Assembly (NCBI GenBank): GCA_965261695.1
Contig: OZ253474.1
Span: 1,240,001-1,304,000 of the forward strand
Reading direction: 5' to 3'
DNA: 64,000 bases
DNA from: Bin5 sp965261695
GTDB taxonomy: Bacteria > Chloroflexota > Anaerolineae > Caldilineales > Caldilineaceae
The notes beneath the pieces are model-generated. The model was not told the DNA's origin, did not search any database, and worked only from the letters and a program-made list of their open reading frames with translations. Each line of letters begins with the position of its first letter. The stretch's first letter is position 1. Below are positions 17,968 to 26,088 of this stretch, piece after piece. The position numbers and the translations under genes are program-made.

Positions 17968-18012
17968 GCGGTGGGCTTGGGCATTTTCATCAAGGCCGGG
18001 CAATTGAATCAC
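17968..18012 (-). repeat. Displaced fragment of the metallophosphoesterase gene
   Basis: These 45 bases match 22698-22742, inside the metallophosphoesterase gene, at 38 of 45 positions by eye, in the same reading sense (QLPGLDENAQA in both). The fragment has no partner sequence around it and marks a past rearrangement. Confidence 0.7.
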
Positions 18013-18016
18013 ATCA

Positions 18017-18154
18017 TTAACCGGCGCTCTGAATCAGGGAGACGCCGGCCGGAAAATACTGCCAGCACTCGTCGTTGTTGACTGCATCGTCGGGGGTCAC
18101 GAGGCCCAGACGCGCCCGCCAGCCTCCAACCCCGCCGCTGAGCGGCTCAACCAT
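18017..18154 (-). pseudogene. N-terminal stub of a maleate isomerase/arylmalonate decarboxylase-like gene
   Basis: An ATG at 18154 with an upstream purine-rich site opens a 45-codon frame. Its sequence GGWRARLGLVTPDDA.. followed by WQYFPAGVSL resembles the first strand and loop of the Asp/Glu racemase superfamily branch that contains maleate cis-trans isomerases and arylmalonate decarboxylases (typically GWR-x-R-I-G-L-x-x-P-S, then a glycine/proline turn before VSL). It stops at once and abuts the displaced metallophosphoesterase fragment. The assignment rests on a short motif. Confidence 0.45.
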
Positions 18155-18212
18155 GGCTTCCTCACTCCCTCGTAATCTGAGCCGTGAGTGTTCTGTTTTG
18201 AAATCGGCACCG

Positions 18213-19052
18213 TCAATCGATCCCCAGCAGTTTGAGCGAGTCGCGCTGGAGCATGTCTTCAATGTACGCTTCAGGGATCAGCGAAAGACCGGCACGGCTG
18301 GCCATGCCGGACGCGTCATACAGGTACTGGACACTGTCATCCACCTTGGCGAAGGGATAATCCGAACCGAAGAATATCTTGTGCCCGACATCGTATTCGA
18401 TCGCCGTAGCCAATGCCTCGTAGAAGCGCAAGCGACGAAAGCCATAACCGGACATGTCCCCGTAGACGTTCTTGTGCTTGCGCATGACCATCACGGCATC
18501 GGTGTGCCATGGATGACCGATATGGCAGATCATCTGCCGCAGCTTCGGAAATCGTTGCGCCACTTCGTCAAGAAGTATCGGCTTCGACCAGCGCAACGGC
18601 GTGATGGCGAATGTTGTGGTACTTTGGTGCCAGAAGATGGGGATGTCGAGTTCCTGGGCCTTGCTGTAGAGCGGATCGTAACGCCTGTCGGCCGGGTTGA
18701 AATTCTGGTAGGCGCCGCTCAACTTGAGCGCGCGCAAGCCCAAGTTCCTGATGGCATGCGTCAGTTGCTCGATGCAGGCAGGGTCGTTCGGGTCCACGCT
18801 GGCCACGCCTACCAGTTTGTCAGGGCGCCGGCTGACGTAGTCATGGACGTACTCGTTCGGAACCACCAACCCGGTAGCATTCATCATCATCGCAAAAACT
18901 GCTGCGCGATCCACCTTCTGCGCTACCTGTTCCCAGTGCTCCTCGGGCGGACAATGCCATTTGTTGGTCTTGCCGTAGCACATCTCGATTTCGGCTATCG
19001 CCTTATCCGACCAATGATGCCGCTGCCAGATGTGGCTGTGGATGTCGATCAT
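18213..19052 (-). CDS. Amidohydrolase family 2 (PF04909-like) protein
   Basis: A 279-residue metal-dependent hydrolase or decarboxylase with a TIM-barrel layout: N-terminal metal motif IDIHSHIW, a mid-protein WHQST strand, MICHIGHPWH supplying a His ligand, and FFGSDYPFAK supplying the Asp. The family hydrolyses lactones and amides or decarboxylates acids such as aminocarboxymuconate. The start is the ATG at 19052, which overlaps the stop of the upstream KARI-like gene (TGATG), so translation is probably coupled. It is the last gene of a five-gene operon. A lactonase or decarboxylase acting on the product of the KARI-like proteins is a reasonable guess. Confidence 0.8.
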   Translation of the reverse strand: MIDIHSHIWQRHHWSDKAIAEIEMCYGKTNKWHCPPEEHWEQVAQKVDRAAVFAMMMNATGLVVPNEYVHDYVSRRPDKLVGVASVDPNDPACIEQLTHAIRNLGLRALKLSGAYQNFNPADRRYDPLYSKAQELDIPIFWHQSTTTFAITPLRWSKPILLDEVAQRFPKLRQMICHIGHPWHTDAVMVMRKHKNVYGDMSGYGFRRLRFYEALATAIEYDVGHKIFFGSDYPFAKVDDSVQYLYDASGMASRAGLSLIPEAYIEDMLQRDSLKLLGID

Positions 19053-20059
19053 CACCAGCCCGTTTTCTCCTTCCGCTCCAGAAACAGCGCTTCCACCTCG
19101 CGGATCGGGTGTTCGGCGATCTCGCGCTTCAACTGATGCAAGACCGGAGTTCCGGCTGTCTGCTCCAGGTTCCAATCGCGCACTAGCTCGCCGCTTTCAA
19201 TACGCTTCAGCATGGCGCGCATCTGCTCGCGCACGTGATCATCGACAACCTCACCCGAACGACGCAGAATCAGATAGGTCGAGGTCGGCGAACCGAACTG
19301 CGTATCGCCGAGCTTCGACTTGCAGAGGTATTCGGCAAAAAACTGCAGTTCGTAGAAGGTTTCGCTGTAGGCCGATTCGGCCGAGTAGCCGGCCTCCACC
19401 AGCACCTCGTAAGCGGTCAGGAGATATTTCATGATCGCCCCCAGGCCGGCCGACTCGGCGAACAGGTTCACGCCGACCTCGTCGCCGAAGGTGCATTCGC
19501 AGCTGCCGAAGCGCAGCAAGCCCATACCCTTGGCCAAGGACATCGCGATCTGCCGTGCCTGGCCCGAGTAATCCTGATGCACACCAAAGTGCCCGAAGAC
19601 GCCCTCGCCGCGCACATACCGTTCGCGCAACACTTCTCCCAACGACGCGGGTACGCTCAGGACAATGTCGATGTTCGCCGGCGGCCTGAACAGGCCGAAA
19701 TGCATCGCATAGCCGCTGGCGAAATCCATAACTTGGCCTTCTCTCAGATGTGGCTCGATCTCGGCATGGTAGATCGACATCTGCAACTCATCTGGGACCA
19801 GCATGAGAAGAATATCCGCCCGCTTCACCGCTTGCGCAATCGGGACGACTTCGAAACCGTCGGCCCGCGCCGTATCGGCGTAGCGATCTTCCTGATTTCC
19901 GACGATGACCTCGAGGCCGGCGTCGCGCAAGTTCTGCGCCTGGGCGTGACCCTGGCTGCCGTATCCAATCGAAGCGATCAGTCTGTTCTGAATGAGGCTG
20001 AGATCCGCGTCCTCTTCGAGATATAGTCGATCTCTTCTGGCTGGATTCTCTTTCGTCAC
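19052..20059 (-). CDS. Ketol-acid reductoisomerase-like protein B with altered active site
   Basis: A 335-residue protein with a GTG start at 20059 behind AAGGAGA. The KARI fold is clear: nucleotide motif GYGSQGHAQ (33-40), GVHQDYSGQA, and a knotted C-terminal domain ending with SGELVRDWN and AEHP. The catalytic positions differ: the FAHG histidine is Ser115, the APKGPGH segment carrying the catalytic Lys is VPASLG (136-141), and the metal-binding Asp of the DLFGE motif is Asn198 (NLFAE). Glu202, Glu233 and Glu237 remain. Valine/isoleucine synthesis is therefore unlikely. The Ser pair that grips the NADPH phosphate is also absent (NQEDRYAD). Its role is unknown; the operon context points to catabolism. 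Confidence 0.85.
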   Translation of the reverse strand: MTKENPARRDRLYLEEDADLSLIQNRLIASIGYGSQGHAQAQNLRDAGLEVIVGNQEDRYADTARADGFEVVPIAQAVKRADILLMLVPDELQMSIYHAEIEPHLREGQVMDFASGYAMHFGLFRPPANIDIVLSVPASLGEVLRERYVRGEGVFGHFGVHQDYSGQARQIAMSLAKGMGLLRFGSCECTFGDEVGVNLFAESAGLGAIMKYLLTAYEVLVEAGYSAESAYSETFYELQFFAEYLCKSKLGDTQFGSPTSTYLILRRSGEVVDDHVREQMRAMLKRIESGELVRDWNLEQTAGTPVLHQLKREIAEHPIREVEALFLERKEKTGW

Positions 20060-20129
20060 GTCTGCTCTCCTTACTATGCAAAGCTGACAGGAATGATGAT
20101 CATAGTCGTACCCATCGGACGATAAAGTG

Positions 20130-21137
20130 TCACCATCCGCTGGCCTTCTTTCGTTCCAAGAAGACGTCTTCAACATCCTTGATCTCATGCTCGGCCAGCG
20201 CCCGCTTGCGTTGATGGAGCATCGGTGCTCCCGCCATCTGCTCCAAGTTCCACTCGCGGACCAGTTCACCGCTCTGGATACGCCCAAGCATCCGACGCAT
20301 GTTGTCTCTCACGTGATCGTCCACCACCTCGCCCGTTTTGCTGAGAATCAGATAGGTGGAAGTGGACGAACCCTGGCGGCTGTTCGCCAAGCGCTCCTTG
20401 ACTAGGTTTTCAACGAAGAACTGCAGCTCATAAAACGTCTCCGCATAGGCGGCCTCAGCAGAGAAGCCGGCCTCGATCAGCACTTCGTAAGCGGTCAGAA
20501 GGTATAGGGGAATCGCACCCAGTCCGGCGGACTCAGCGAACAGGTTAACCACCACCTCCTGTCCGAAGCTGCATTCGGTGCATCCGAATTTCAATAGCCC
20601 CATCCCCTTGGCCAGGGCCATGGCAATGTCGCCGGCCTTGCCGGAATAATCCTGATAAACGCCGAAGTGACCAAACACTCCTTGGCCGCGCTGAATCCGC
20701 TCTCGGAGAACAGTACCTCGACAGGTCGGGACAGTTAGCACCACATCGAGAAATGGGAGCGGTCTGATCAACCCGAAATGCACGCTGTAACCGCTGGCAA
20801 AGTCAAGCACTTGGCCTTCTCGGAGATACGGTTCTACCTCACTGTAAACGGCCGCCTGCACCTCGTCAGGGATCAGGAACAGGATCACATCAGCACGCTT
20901 CACCGCTTGCACGATCGGCATCACATCGAACCCATCAGCTCGAGCTTCTGCGGCAAATCGATCTTCTCGATTGCCGACGATAACATTCAGTCCCGAGTCG
21001 CGCAGGTTCAACGCTTGCGCGTGCCCTTGACTGCCGTATCCGATCGTCGTTATGCATTTATCCCTGATATGTTTCAGATCAGCATCGCCTTCCGTATAGA
21101 GCCGATCTCTCTTGACCTCTCGTTGTCTGATTGTCAT
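20130..21137 (-). CDS. Ketol-acid reductoisomerase-like protein A with altered active site
   Basis: A 335-residue paralogue of the next gene. The ATG is at 21137; the frame extends upstream without a better site. It shares the KARI frame (TIGYGSQGHAQALNLRDSG, GVYQDYSGKA, SGELVREWN) and the same lost residues: Ser115 for His, VPTCRG for the Lys/His loop, and Asn198 for the metal Asp. Glu202, Glu233 and Glu237 are kept. Loss of the same residues in two diverged copies argues for a selected new function rather than decay. The two proteins may form a heteromer or act on different substrates. The gene lies 16 bases after the Gfo/Idh gene and 70 bases before copy B. Confidence 0.85.
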   Translation of the reverse strand: MTIRQREVKRDRLYTEGDADLKHIRDKCITTIGYGSQGHAQALNLRDSGLNVIVGNREDRFAAEARADGFDVMPIVQAVKRADVILFLIPDEVQAAVYSEVEPYLREGQVLDFASGYSVHFGLIRPLPFLDVVLTVPTCRGTVLRERIQRGQGVFGHFGVYQDYSGKAGDIAMALAKGMGLLKFGCTECSFGQEVVVNLFAESAGLGAIPLYLLTAYEVLIEAGFSAEAAYAETFYELQFFVENLVKERLANSRQGSSTSTYLILSKTGEVVDDHVRDNMRRMLGRIQSGELVREWNLEQMAGAPMLHQRKRALAEHEIKDVEDVFLERKKASGW

Positions 21138-21153
21138 TGAGAACCTGGTCCTT

Positions 21154-22251
21154 TCACCTGTAAAGCGAGGCGACGCTGACAGCCTGTCCTCCCCTGGTCG
21201 CCGAAAGGTAGGCGGCTTCAAGCAGTTCCACTGCGCGCCATCCATATTCACCCGGAGAGCGATTAACAGACTGACCGAGGATGACCTCAACAAAATGGTT
21301 CGCCGGGGCCCGCGATGGATAATCTGGATAACCGCTTTGGCTCAGGCCGGCTTCGCCTGGTGCTGGTCCCAGTGTTTCTGTGGAGCCGTCGGCGTGGTGA
21401 ATGACGCCGGTTCCTGCGATGTAATCGAGATCCACCCAGCCGTTGTTGCTATACACTTGGATATCCAGTTTGCCACTTCCGCCATGCACGGCGCCCGTGC
21501 TCCCCACGCTGGCCAAGGCGCCGTTGTCCATGCGCGCGATGATGGCGTTGACCACATCAACCCGCACATCGAGATTGTCCATCAACGCCAGCACCGAACT
21601 CGGTTTGAGCCCGGTGAGAAAAAACATCAAGGCCGCTGAGTGGGTGACCTGTAAGTGCCCTTGCCCACCGCCGGACCGAGCCGGATCGCTGTATACATCG
21701 CCGGGTCCAATCAATGGATAGTGGGAAGCCATCTCCGGCTGGTCCGAACGGTCGTCACCCCGGTAAAGGTGAAGCGGCGATGACGAAAAGACATTTGAGA
21801 TGAAATGCACTCTTCCCAGCGACCCTGACTGTAAGACCCCGCGTGCGCGCAGCGACAGTTGCAGGAATTGCCAGGGGTAACCCATGACGATCTCACGGTT
21901 TTGCTTGCGGGCCAGTTCGCACAGGTCGCGTCCGTGTCTGGCTTCCAGCACCATGGGTTTTTCCAGCAATATGTGTAGGCCGCGCTCCAGACATGCGCGG
22001 GCGACTTCGTAGTGCGACACATGCCAGACCGCCACAACGACGCCGTCCAGCGGTTCTTTTGCCAGCATCTGGCGAAAGTCGGTGTACGTTTTCTCAACCC
22101 GGAAATGTTTGGACAGCTGGGGCAGGATGTCCGCCCGTATATCCGCCAAGGCGACCAACTCGACGTCTGGGTGCTCTTTCAGTGTCGGAATATGGGCATA
22201 GGTACTCCACCAGCCTGTCCCAATCACCGCAACGCGGGCTTTTCTTGTCAC
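21154..22251 (-). CDS. Gfo/Idh/MocA family oxidoreductase
   Basis: A 365-residue protein with an N-terminal Rossmann motif (VAVIGTGWWSTYAHIP), the conserved EKP (LLEKPMVL) containing the usual catalytic Lys, and a C-terminal domain with a GGGQGHLQVTHSAALMFFL helix resembling the G-G-x-x-x-D/H-x-x-H region of sugar dehydrogenases. The GTG start at 22251 overlaps the stop of the metallophosphoesterase gene (GTGA), so the two are translationally coupled. It probably oxidises or reduces the sugar-like substrate handled by this operon. Substrate and cofactor are not determined. Confidence 0.85.
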   Translation of the reverse strand: MTRKARVAVIGTGWWSTYAHIPTLKEHPDVELVALADIRADILPQLSKHFRVEKTYTDFRQMLAKEPLDGVVVAVWHVSHYEVARACLERGLHILLEKPMVLEARHGRDLCELARKQNREIVMGYPWQFLQLSLRARGVLQSGSLGRVHFISNVFSSSPLHLYRGDDRSDQPEMASHYPLIGPGDVYSDPARSGGGQGHLQVTHSAALMFFLTGLKPSSVLALMDNLDVRVDVVNAIIARMDNGALASVGSTGAVHGGSGKLDIQVYSNNGWVDLDYIAGTGVIHHADGSTETLGPAPGEAGLSQSGYPDYPSRAPANHFVEVILGQSVNRSPGEYGWRAVELLEAAYLSATRGGQAVSVASLYR

Positions 22252-24335
22252 GGGTTAGTCTCCTGCATGAGGAGGGTTGGGCTTCGAAGCGCAGAAAGCC
22301 GCTGACGCAACTCCTCCTGGTTTTCCCGAAAGGCTGCGCTTGTCCCCGCAACCAGATCGAAGCATAGGGTCTCGCGCCCCGTGCCAGTGACACCATCGAG
22401 TGCTGTAGAGTTGATCGTCTCAACTGCGTCCGGCAATAGTAACCACAAGCGCCTCATCCGACCTTCGACCCCAAGCATCTGCGTTTCTGGGCTTTTGTTT
22501 GCCATAGGCCGGAATTCTTTCTCCGAGGCAAACAAGACCGTGTTCATGCAGCGCACAATATGGAACGCTGGCCTCGGGTTGGATAAACGATCCAACAATC
22601 CGTGGTTGATGTCACCGGTGCGGTCCAAGTCCACGAGGGGATCGAGGAAAAGGCGACAGCCACTGTGCAAGGCCGCGGCAAGAACAGCCTCCGCAGCGCG
22701 GTTCGCTTGGGCATTCTCGTCAAGGCCCGGCAGTTGAACCACGAAATCGAAATGGCCGACCTGGCTCAGAGCATCCCGGCGAATGAACTCCTGCATCGCC
22801 TCCCAAGGACGGACGTGAGAGTCCACGTGGCACAACACACGATCTATGTGCGTATCGTGCTGGAGCAAATGCTGGTTCAATTCTGCCAATTCCGTGGCGC
22901 GGTAACCGACACGGGCCCGGGGATGATACTTTCCCGGTGAACGCTCCAGGGCCAACAAGGGGGCAAGAGTCACTGGGATATCGAGTTGGTCACGACAGCG
23001 CATAATCTGCCGCAAGCAGTTCTCCTCTGGCCACAGCGTTCCTGGAATCTGCACCTCAATCGCATCTATCTGATCCCGGTAACGCGACACAACCTCAGTG
23101 AGCCGGAGTTTGTCCGACCATAGCCACACGAACGAGACCTGTAGGCCCTCGTCCCGCGCCATGGCCAAGCGCTGGCGCTGCAGCCCGTTTTCCAAGTCGG
23201 AGGCGGGAGCCCGGAGGTGACGGGCACCGAGTTCCATACAGGCGAGAAACGGATAATCGTTGCGCACTTGATCGCGGACCGAGTCGGGCCAGGCAATTAC
23301 GCCATCCACGGCTTGGGTCAGTGGGAGACGCAAATAGACCCCAATGGGCGAGTTGGGGAGGTCACGGGAGATGCGTGTAACCAGGCGACGGGTCTGTCCT
23401 TCAGCAGGAGCTGGCTCGGTTTCACCACCTGTGCGCACCAAGTGTGCGCAAGCTCCGTCCTTATGCACCCGGACAAGATAGAAACCTAATTTGGCAAGGT
23501 CGTTCTTGCCTTGGTCGGGAGGAAGGATGGAAAAGGCCTCATAAAATCCTGGTCGCGTGGTGGTCGTGGACGGCACCGAGAGGAGGCGCGTGTCGTCCAC
23601 GCGGTTGAAGGCCGCGAAGTGCATATGTCCCGAGAACAGCAACTCCACCTTGTGCTTACGTAGCAACCCCAACAGCCAGCCGCGCGCCGGTTCGTCGAGG
23701 TTGTCGTAATAGCCCAAGCCCGGCTCATGCTCACCTGCGAAGAAAGGCGGCATATGCAAGAAAGTGAAAACACGCTGCCCGGTATGCTCATCCAGATCGG
23801 ATTCAAGCCATCGTCTCTGTTCTTCTGCCTCGGGGAGCGGCCCATTCATGATTTGGGAGTTCAGGAATACACAGTGTATCCCCTGCCGGTCAAAGCTGTA
23901 CCAAGAGCGCCCAAACTGGTCATGCCATTCTGCCAGCGAACTCGGCGTTACCCACTCCGCTGGCATTGTCGGGTCGGGCTTGTCGCCAATATCCATGTTT
24001 CCTGGAACGTGGTAGGGCTGCAGTCCACAGCGCCTCAATTGCTGCCGGGCTGCCTGCCTTGCCTTGACGAAACTTGGCTTCCCGGGATAGTCTTGCGCCA
24101 AGTCACCCAGATGGACGACGAAGGAAGTTTCCAAAACGGCGGCCAGTCGCAGCGCCCACTCGGCCCGTGCTGGCCACATCCGCGTGAGACGGGGATCCTG
24201 CGAGTCATTTCCCGAGGCATATACCTCCGGATCAAGAATGAAGTGAGTGTCGCCGAGCACGACAAACTCAAATTGTGCGTCCAACAGGAACGAGCGGTCA
24301 AAAACTGGCGTTGCACTAGATGCCATGGATAGCAA
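22248..24335 (-). CDS. Metallophosphoesterase fused to a C-terminal barrel-like domain
   Basis: A 695-residue, two-part protein. Residues about 20-290 form a calcineurin-like phosphoesterase: GDTH, VHLGDLAQDYPG, PGNMDIGD, FLHMPP and LFSGHMHF. The usual GNH[DE] is GNMD, so the catalytic His is missing although other metal ligands remain. Residues about 310-695 look like an alpha/beta barrel (strands VIAWPD, VSFVWLW, AIEVQIPG, TLAPLLAL, FVVQLPGLD), which I do not recognise. A TTG at 24335 is best spaced from AGAGGA; an ATG follows three codons later. It is the first gene of the operon containing the KARI-like proteins. Hydrolysis of a sugar phosphate or phosphodiester is possible but unproven. 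Confidence 0.7.
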   Translation of the reverse strand: MLSMASSATPVFDRSFLLDAQFEFVVLGDTHFILDPEVYASGNDSQDPRLTRMWPARAEWALRLAAVLETSFVVHLGDLAQDYPGKPSFVKARQAARQQLRRCGLQPYHVPGNMDIGDKPDPTMPAEWVTPSSLAEWHDQFGRSWYSFDRQGIHCVFLNSQIMNGPLPEAEEQRRWLESDLDEHTGQRVFTFLHMPPFFAGEHEPGLGYYDNLDEPARGWLLGLLRKHKVELLFSGHMHFAAFNRVDDTRLLSVPSTTTTRPGFYEAFSILPPDQGKNDLAKLGFYLVRVHKDGACAHLVRTGGETEPAPAEGQTRRLVTRISRDLPNSPIGVYLRLPLTQAVDGVIAWPDSVRDQVRNDYPFLACMELGARHLRAPASDLENGLQRQRLAMARDEGLQVSFVWLWSDKLRLTEVVSRYRDQIDAIEVQIPGTLWPEENCLRQIMRCRDQLDIPVTLAPLLALERSPGKYHPRARVGYRATELAELNQHLLQHDTHIDRVLCHVDSHVRPWEAMQEFIRRDALSQVGHFDFVVQLPGLDENAQANRAAEAVLAAALHSGCRLFLDPLVDLDRTGDINHGLLDRLSNPRPAFHIVRCMNTVLFASEKEFRPMANKSPETQMLGVEGRMRRLWLLLPDAVETINSTALDGVTGTGRETLCFDLVAGTSAAFRENQEELRQRLSALRSPTLLMQETNP

Positions 24336-24417
24336 TGCGCGTCGTCCTCTCGCCTTTGAAGGCGGCTATGCGACGGTCGTTCTCTGTTAGTCTACGGTCT
24401 CTGTCTCCTGAAGTGTA

Positions 24418-24437
24418 GTCAGATATGCGCATCTGAC
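24418..24437. promoter_or_regulatory. Perfect dyad upstream of the metallophosphoesterase/KARI-like operon
   Basis: GTCAGAT and ATCTGAC are perfect 7-bp inverted arms around ATGCGC, 83 bases before the first gene. A TTGACA box lies at 24481-24476 on the minus strand, but no convincing -10 follows at 17 bases. An operator is likely but unproven. Confidence 0.45.
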
Positions 24438-24629
24438 TCGGCCTCGACCCATAGGATTGCACGCTTTCAAGGACGTGTCAAGACGCTGTTCTACCGCTAC
24501 ATACGATAGATAACGACGGATAAGACAGGACAAGGCCAAAGTCGTCCCAAGCGAAGCGGCAGGGGTCAGGAGGGTCCCACTGCGGGGAGACGACACCCGA
24601 ATCGTGGGCGGGATCCGCCGGTTATCATC

Positions 24630-25967
24630 GTGCCGGCACAGAACGTCGACTGCGGTCGGATCATACCGCACCCGCTGATGATCAATACAGCCTATGGCGG
24701 CCTTCGGGACTACATCGTCGGCTACAAAGAGTTCCACGATGGCGAAGCGGATGCTGTCAGCGGCATCAGCGCGCCCGATGACTACACCGTCGTCTTCGAG
24801 ATGACGGGCGACTACGGCATGGTCGGGGTTCACAAGATCGCCAGCGCTGTCAGGATTGTGCCCGAGCATATCCTGAGCGAGGTGCCCGAGGACCAGTGGG
24901 GGCCGGACGAGAGTGGTGTCCTGGGTCTTGAGAAAACGGACTTTTCGACGACAAAGGCGATTGGGACCGGGCCGTTCATGGTCGAGGAATACGTCCCCGA
25001 CCAGTATATCATCTACAGCCCGAACCCGGACTACTTCCGCGGCGCGCCGTTGCTGGACAGACTGATCTACCGCTCGTTCAATGGCGACCCAACCTCGATG
25101 ATGGTGGCTACGGAAGCCGGCGAGTGCGATTGGGTCATCGGCGAAGGGGGAGGACGACCGGTCGAGTTGCAGCGCCTGGCTGCGATCCCGGAACTGAACC
25201 TGGAGATTTTCAACCCACCGGCAAACGTCTCGGTGGCCTATTGGTGGAACCTGGGACGGGAGCACATTCAGAACCCGCTTATCCGCCAGGGAATCCAGCA
25301 TGCGATCAATGGAGAGCAGTTCAATGCGGTGATGGCCAGCGGCGTGAGCCATGGGGCGCGCGTATACCTGGATGGCAAATGGGGGATCAATCCCAAGGGC
25401 GCCGAGTATGTCACTTACGACACCGAACTGGCCAAGCAGTTGCTGACGGAAGGCGGATGGGACTTTGAGAACGACAAGATCATCCTGGCGCTGGGTTCGC
25501 TCCACCCGGCCTGGGAGCCGCTCCACCTGACGTTGCAGGAGAATTTGGCGGCGGTCGGGGTAACGGTCGAGTTCAAGGTGGTTGGCGCAGACTTCGGCAA
25601 CTTGATCAACACGGAGCCTTACGAATGGGACCTCCAGCAGGCTGGCGACTGGGCGCCCTGGTTCGGCCTGCTCGGATACAACACGTCGCACCTGAATACA
25701 CAGCCGTGGTATGACAGAGAGGCCCACTACGCGGACGAGGTCGCCTTGTTGAAGAGCCTGGAGTTGGAGACGGACGATGCAGTGCTTAAGGATGCTGTCT
25801 GGCAGCTGCAGGAAAGTCTGGGGGCGGATCCGTTTGGTGTGCTGCTGTACGCCCATATCAACCCCAGCTTGCGCAGCACGCGGACTCGCGGCTGCGACAC
25901 CATTCCCAGTTATTACTACCTGCGCAACAACTGGAATCTCGAAAAGTGCTGGATGGCGTCAGAGTAG
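24630..25967 (+). pseudogene. 5'-truncated solute-binding protein, family 5
   Basis: The reading frame (445 codons) encodes the C-terminal two thirds of a Dpp/Opp-type binding protein: DGEADAVSGISAPDDYTVVF, KAIGTGPFMVEEYVPDQYI, then RQGIQHAIN, and an ending of GCDTIPSYYYLRNNWNLEKC. The N-terminal lobe start, signal peptide and lipobox are missing; the first recognisable homology begins near 24680. Without export the product cannot work in the periplasm. It precedes a matching pair of permease genes (27846, 28863), so the importer may be disabled or served by another binding protein. A start outside the obvious frame was looked for and not found. Confidence 0.75.
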
Positions 25968-26088
25968 CGGTTGATCGGTTGCCGCGGGCGTAATTCAGCA
26001 TCAGCATCCCGTCGGTCGTCGCACAATGAGTGGCGACCGACGGGACAACCCGACCGGTTTTGGCGGCAGGCCAGCAAGGAGATACCAC

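Noticed and set aside
17938..18012. 25-codon N-terminal extension of the propeller glycosidase-like protein
   Set aside because: These codons match the metallophosphoesterase gene, and the ATG at 17937 has its own ribosome site.
19052..21137. Annotation as ilvC of branched-chain amino acid synthesis
   Set aside because: Key catalytic residues are replaced in both copies and no ilvB/ilvN/ilvD is adjacent; the ThDP enzyme at 4835 is far away on the other strand.
24387..25856. Long minus-strand frame of 489 codons
   Set aside because: Antisense shadow of the truncated solute-binding protein, which has clear family motifs.
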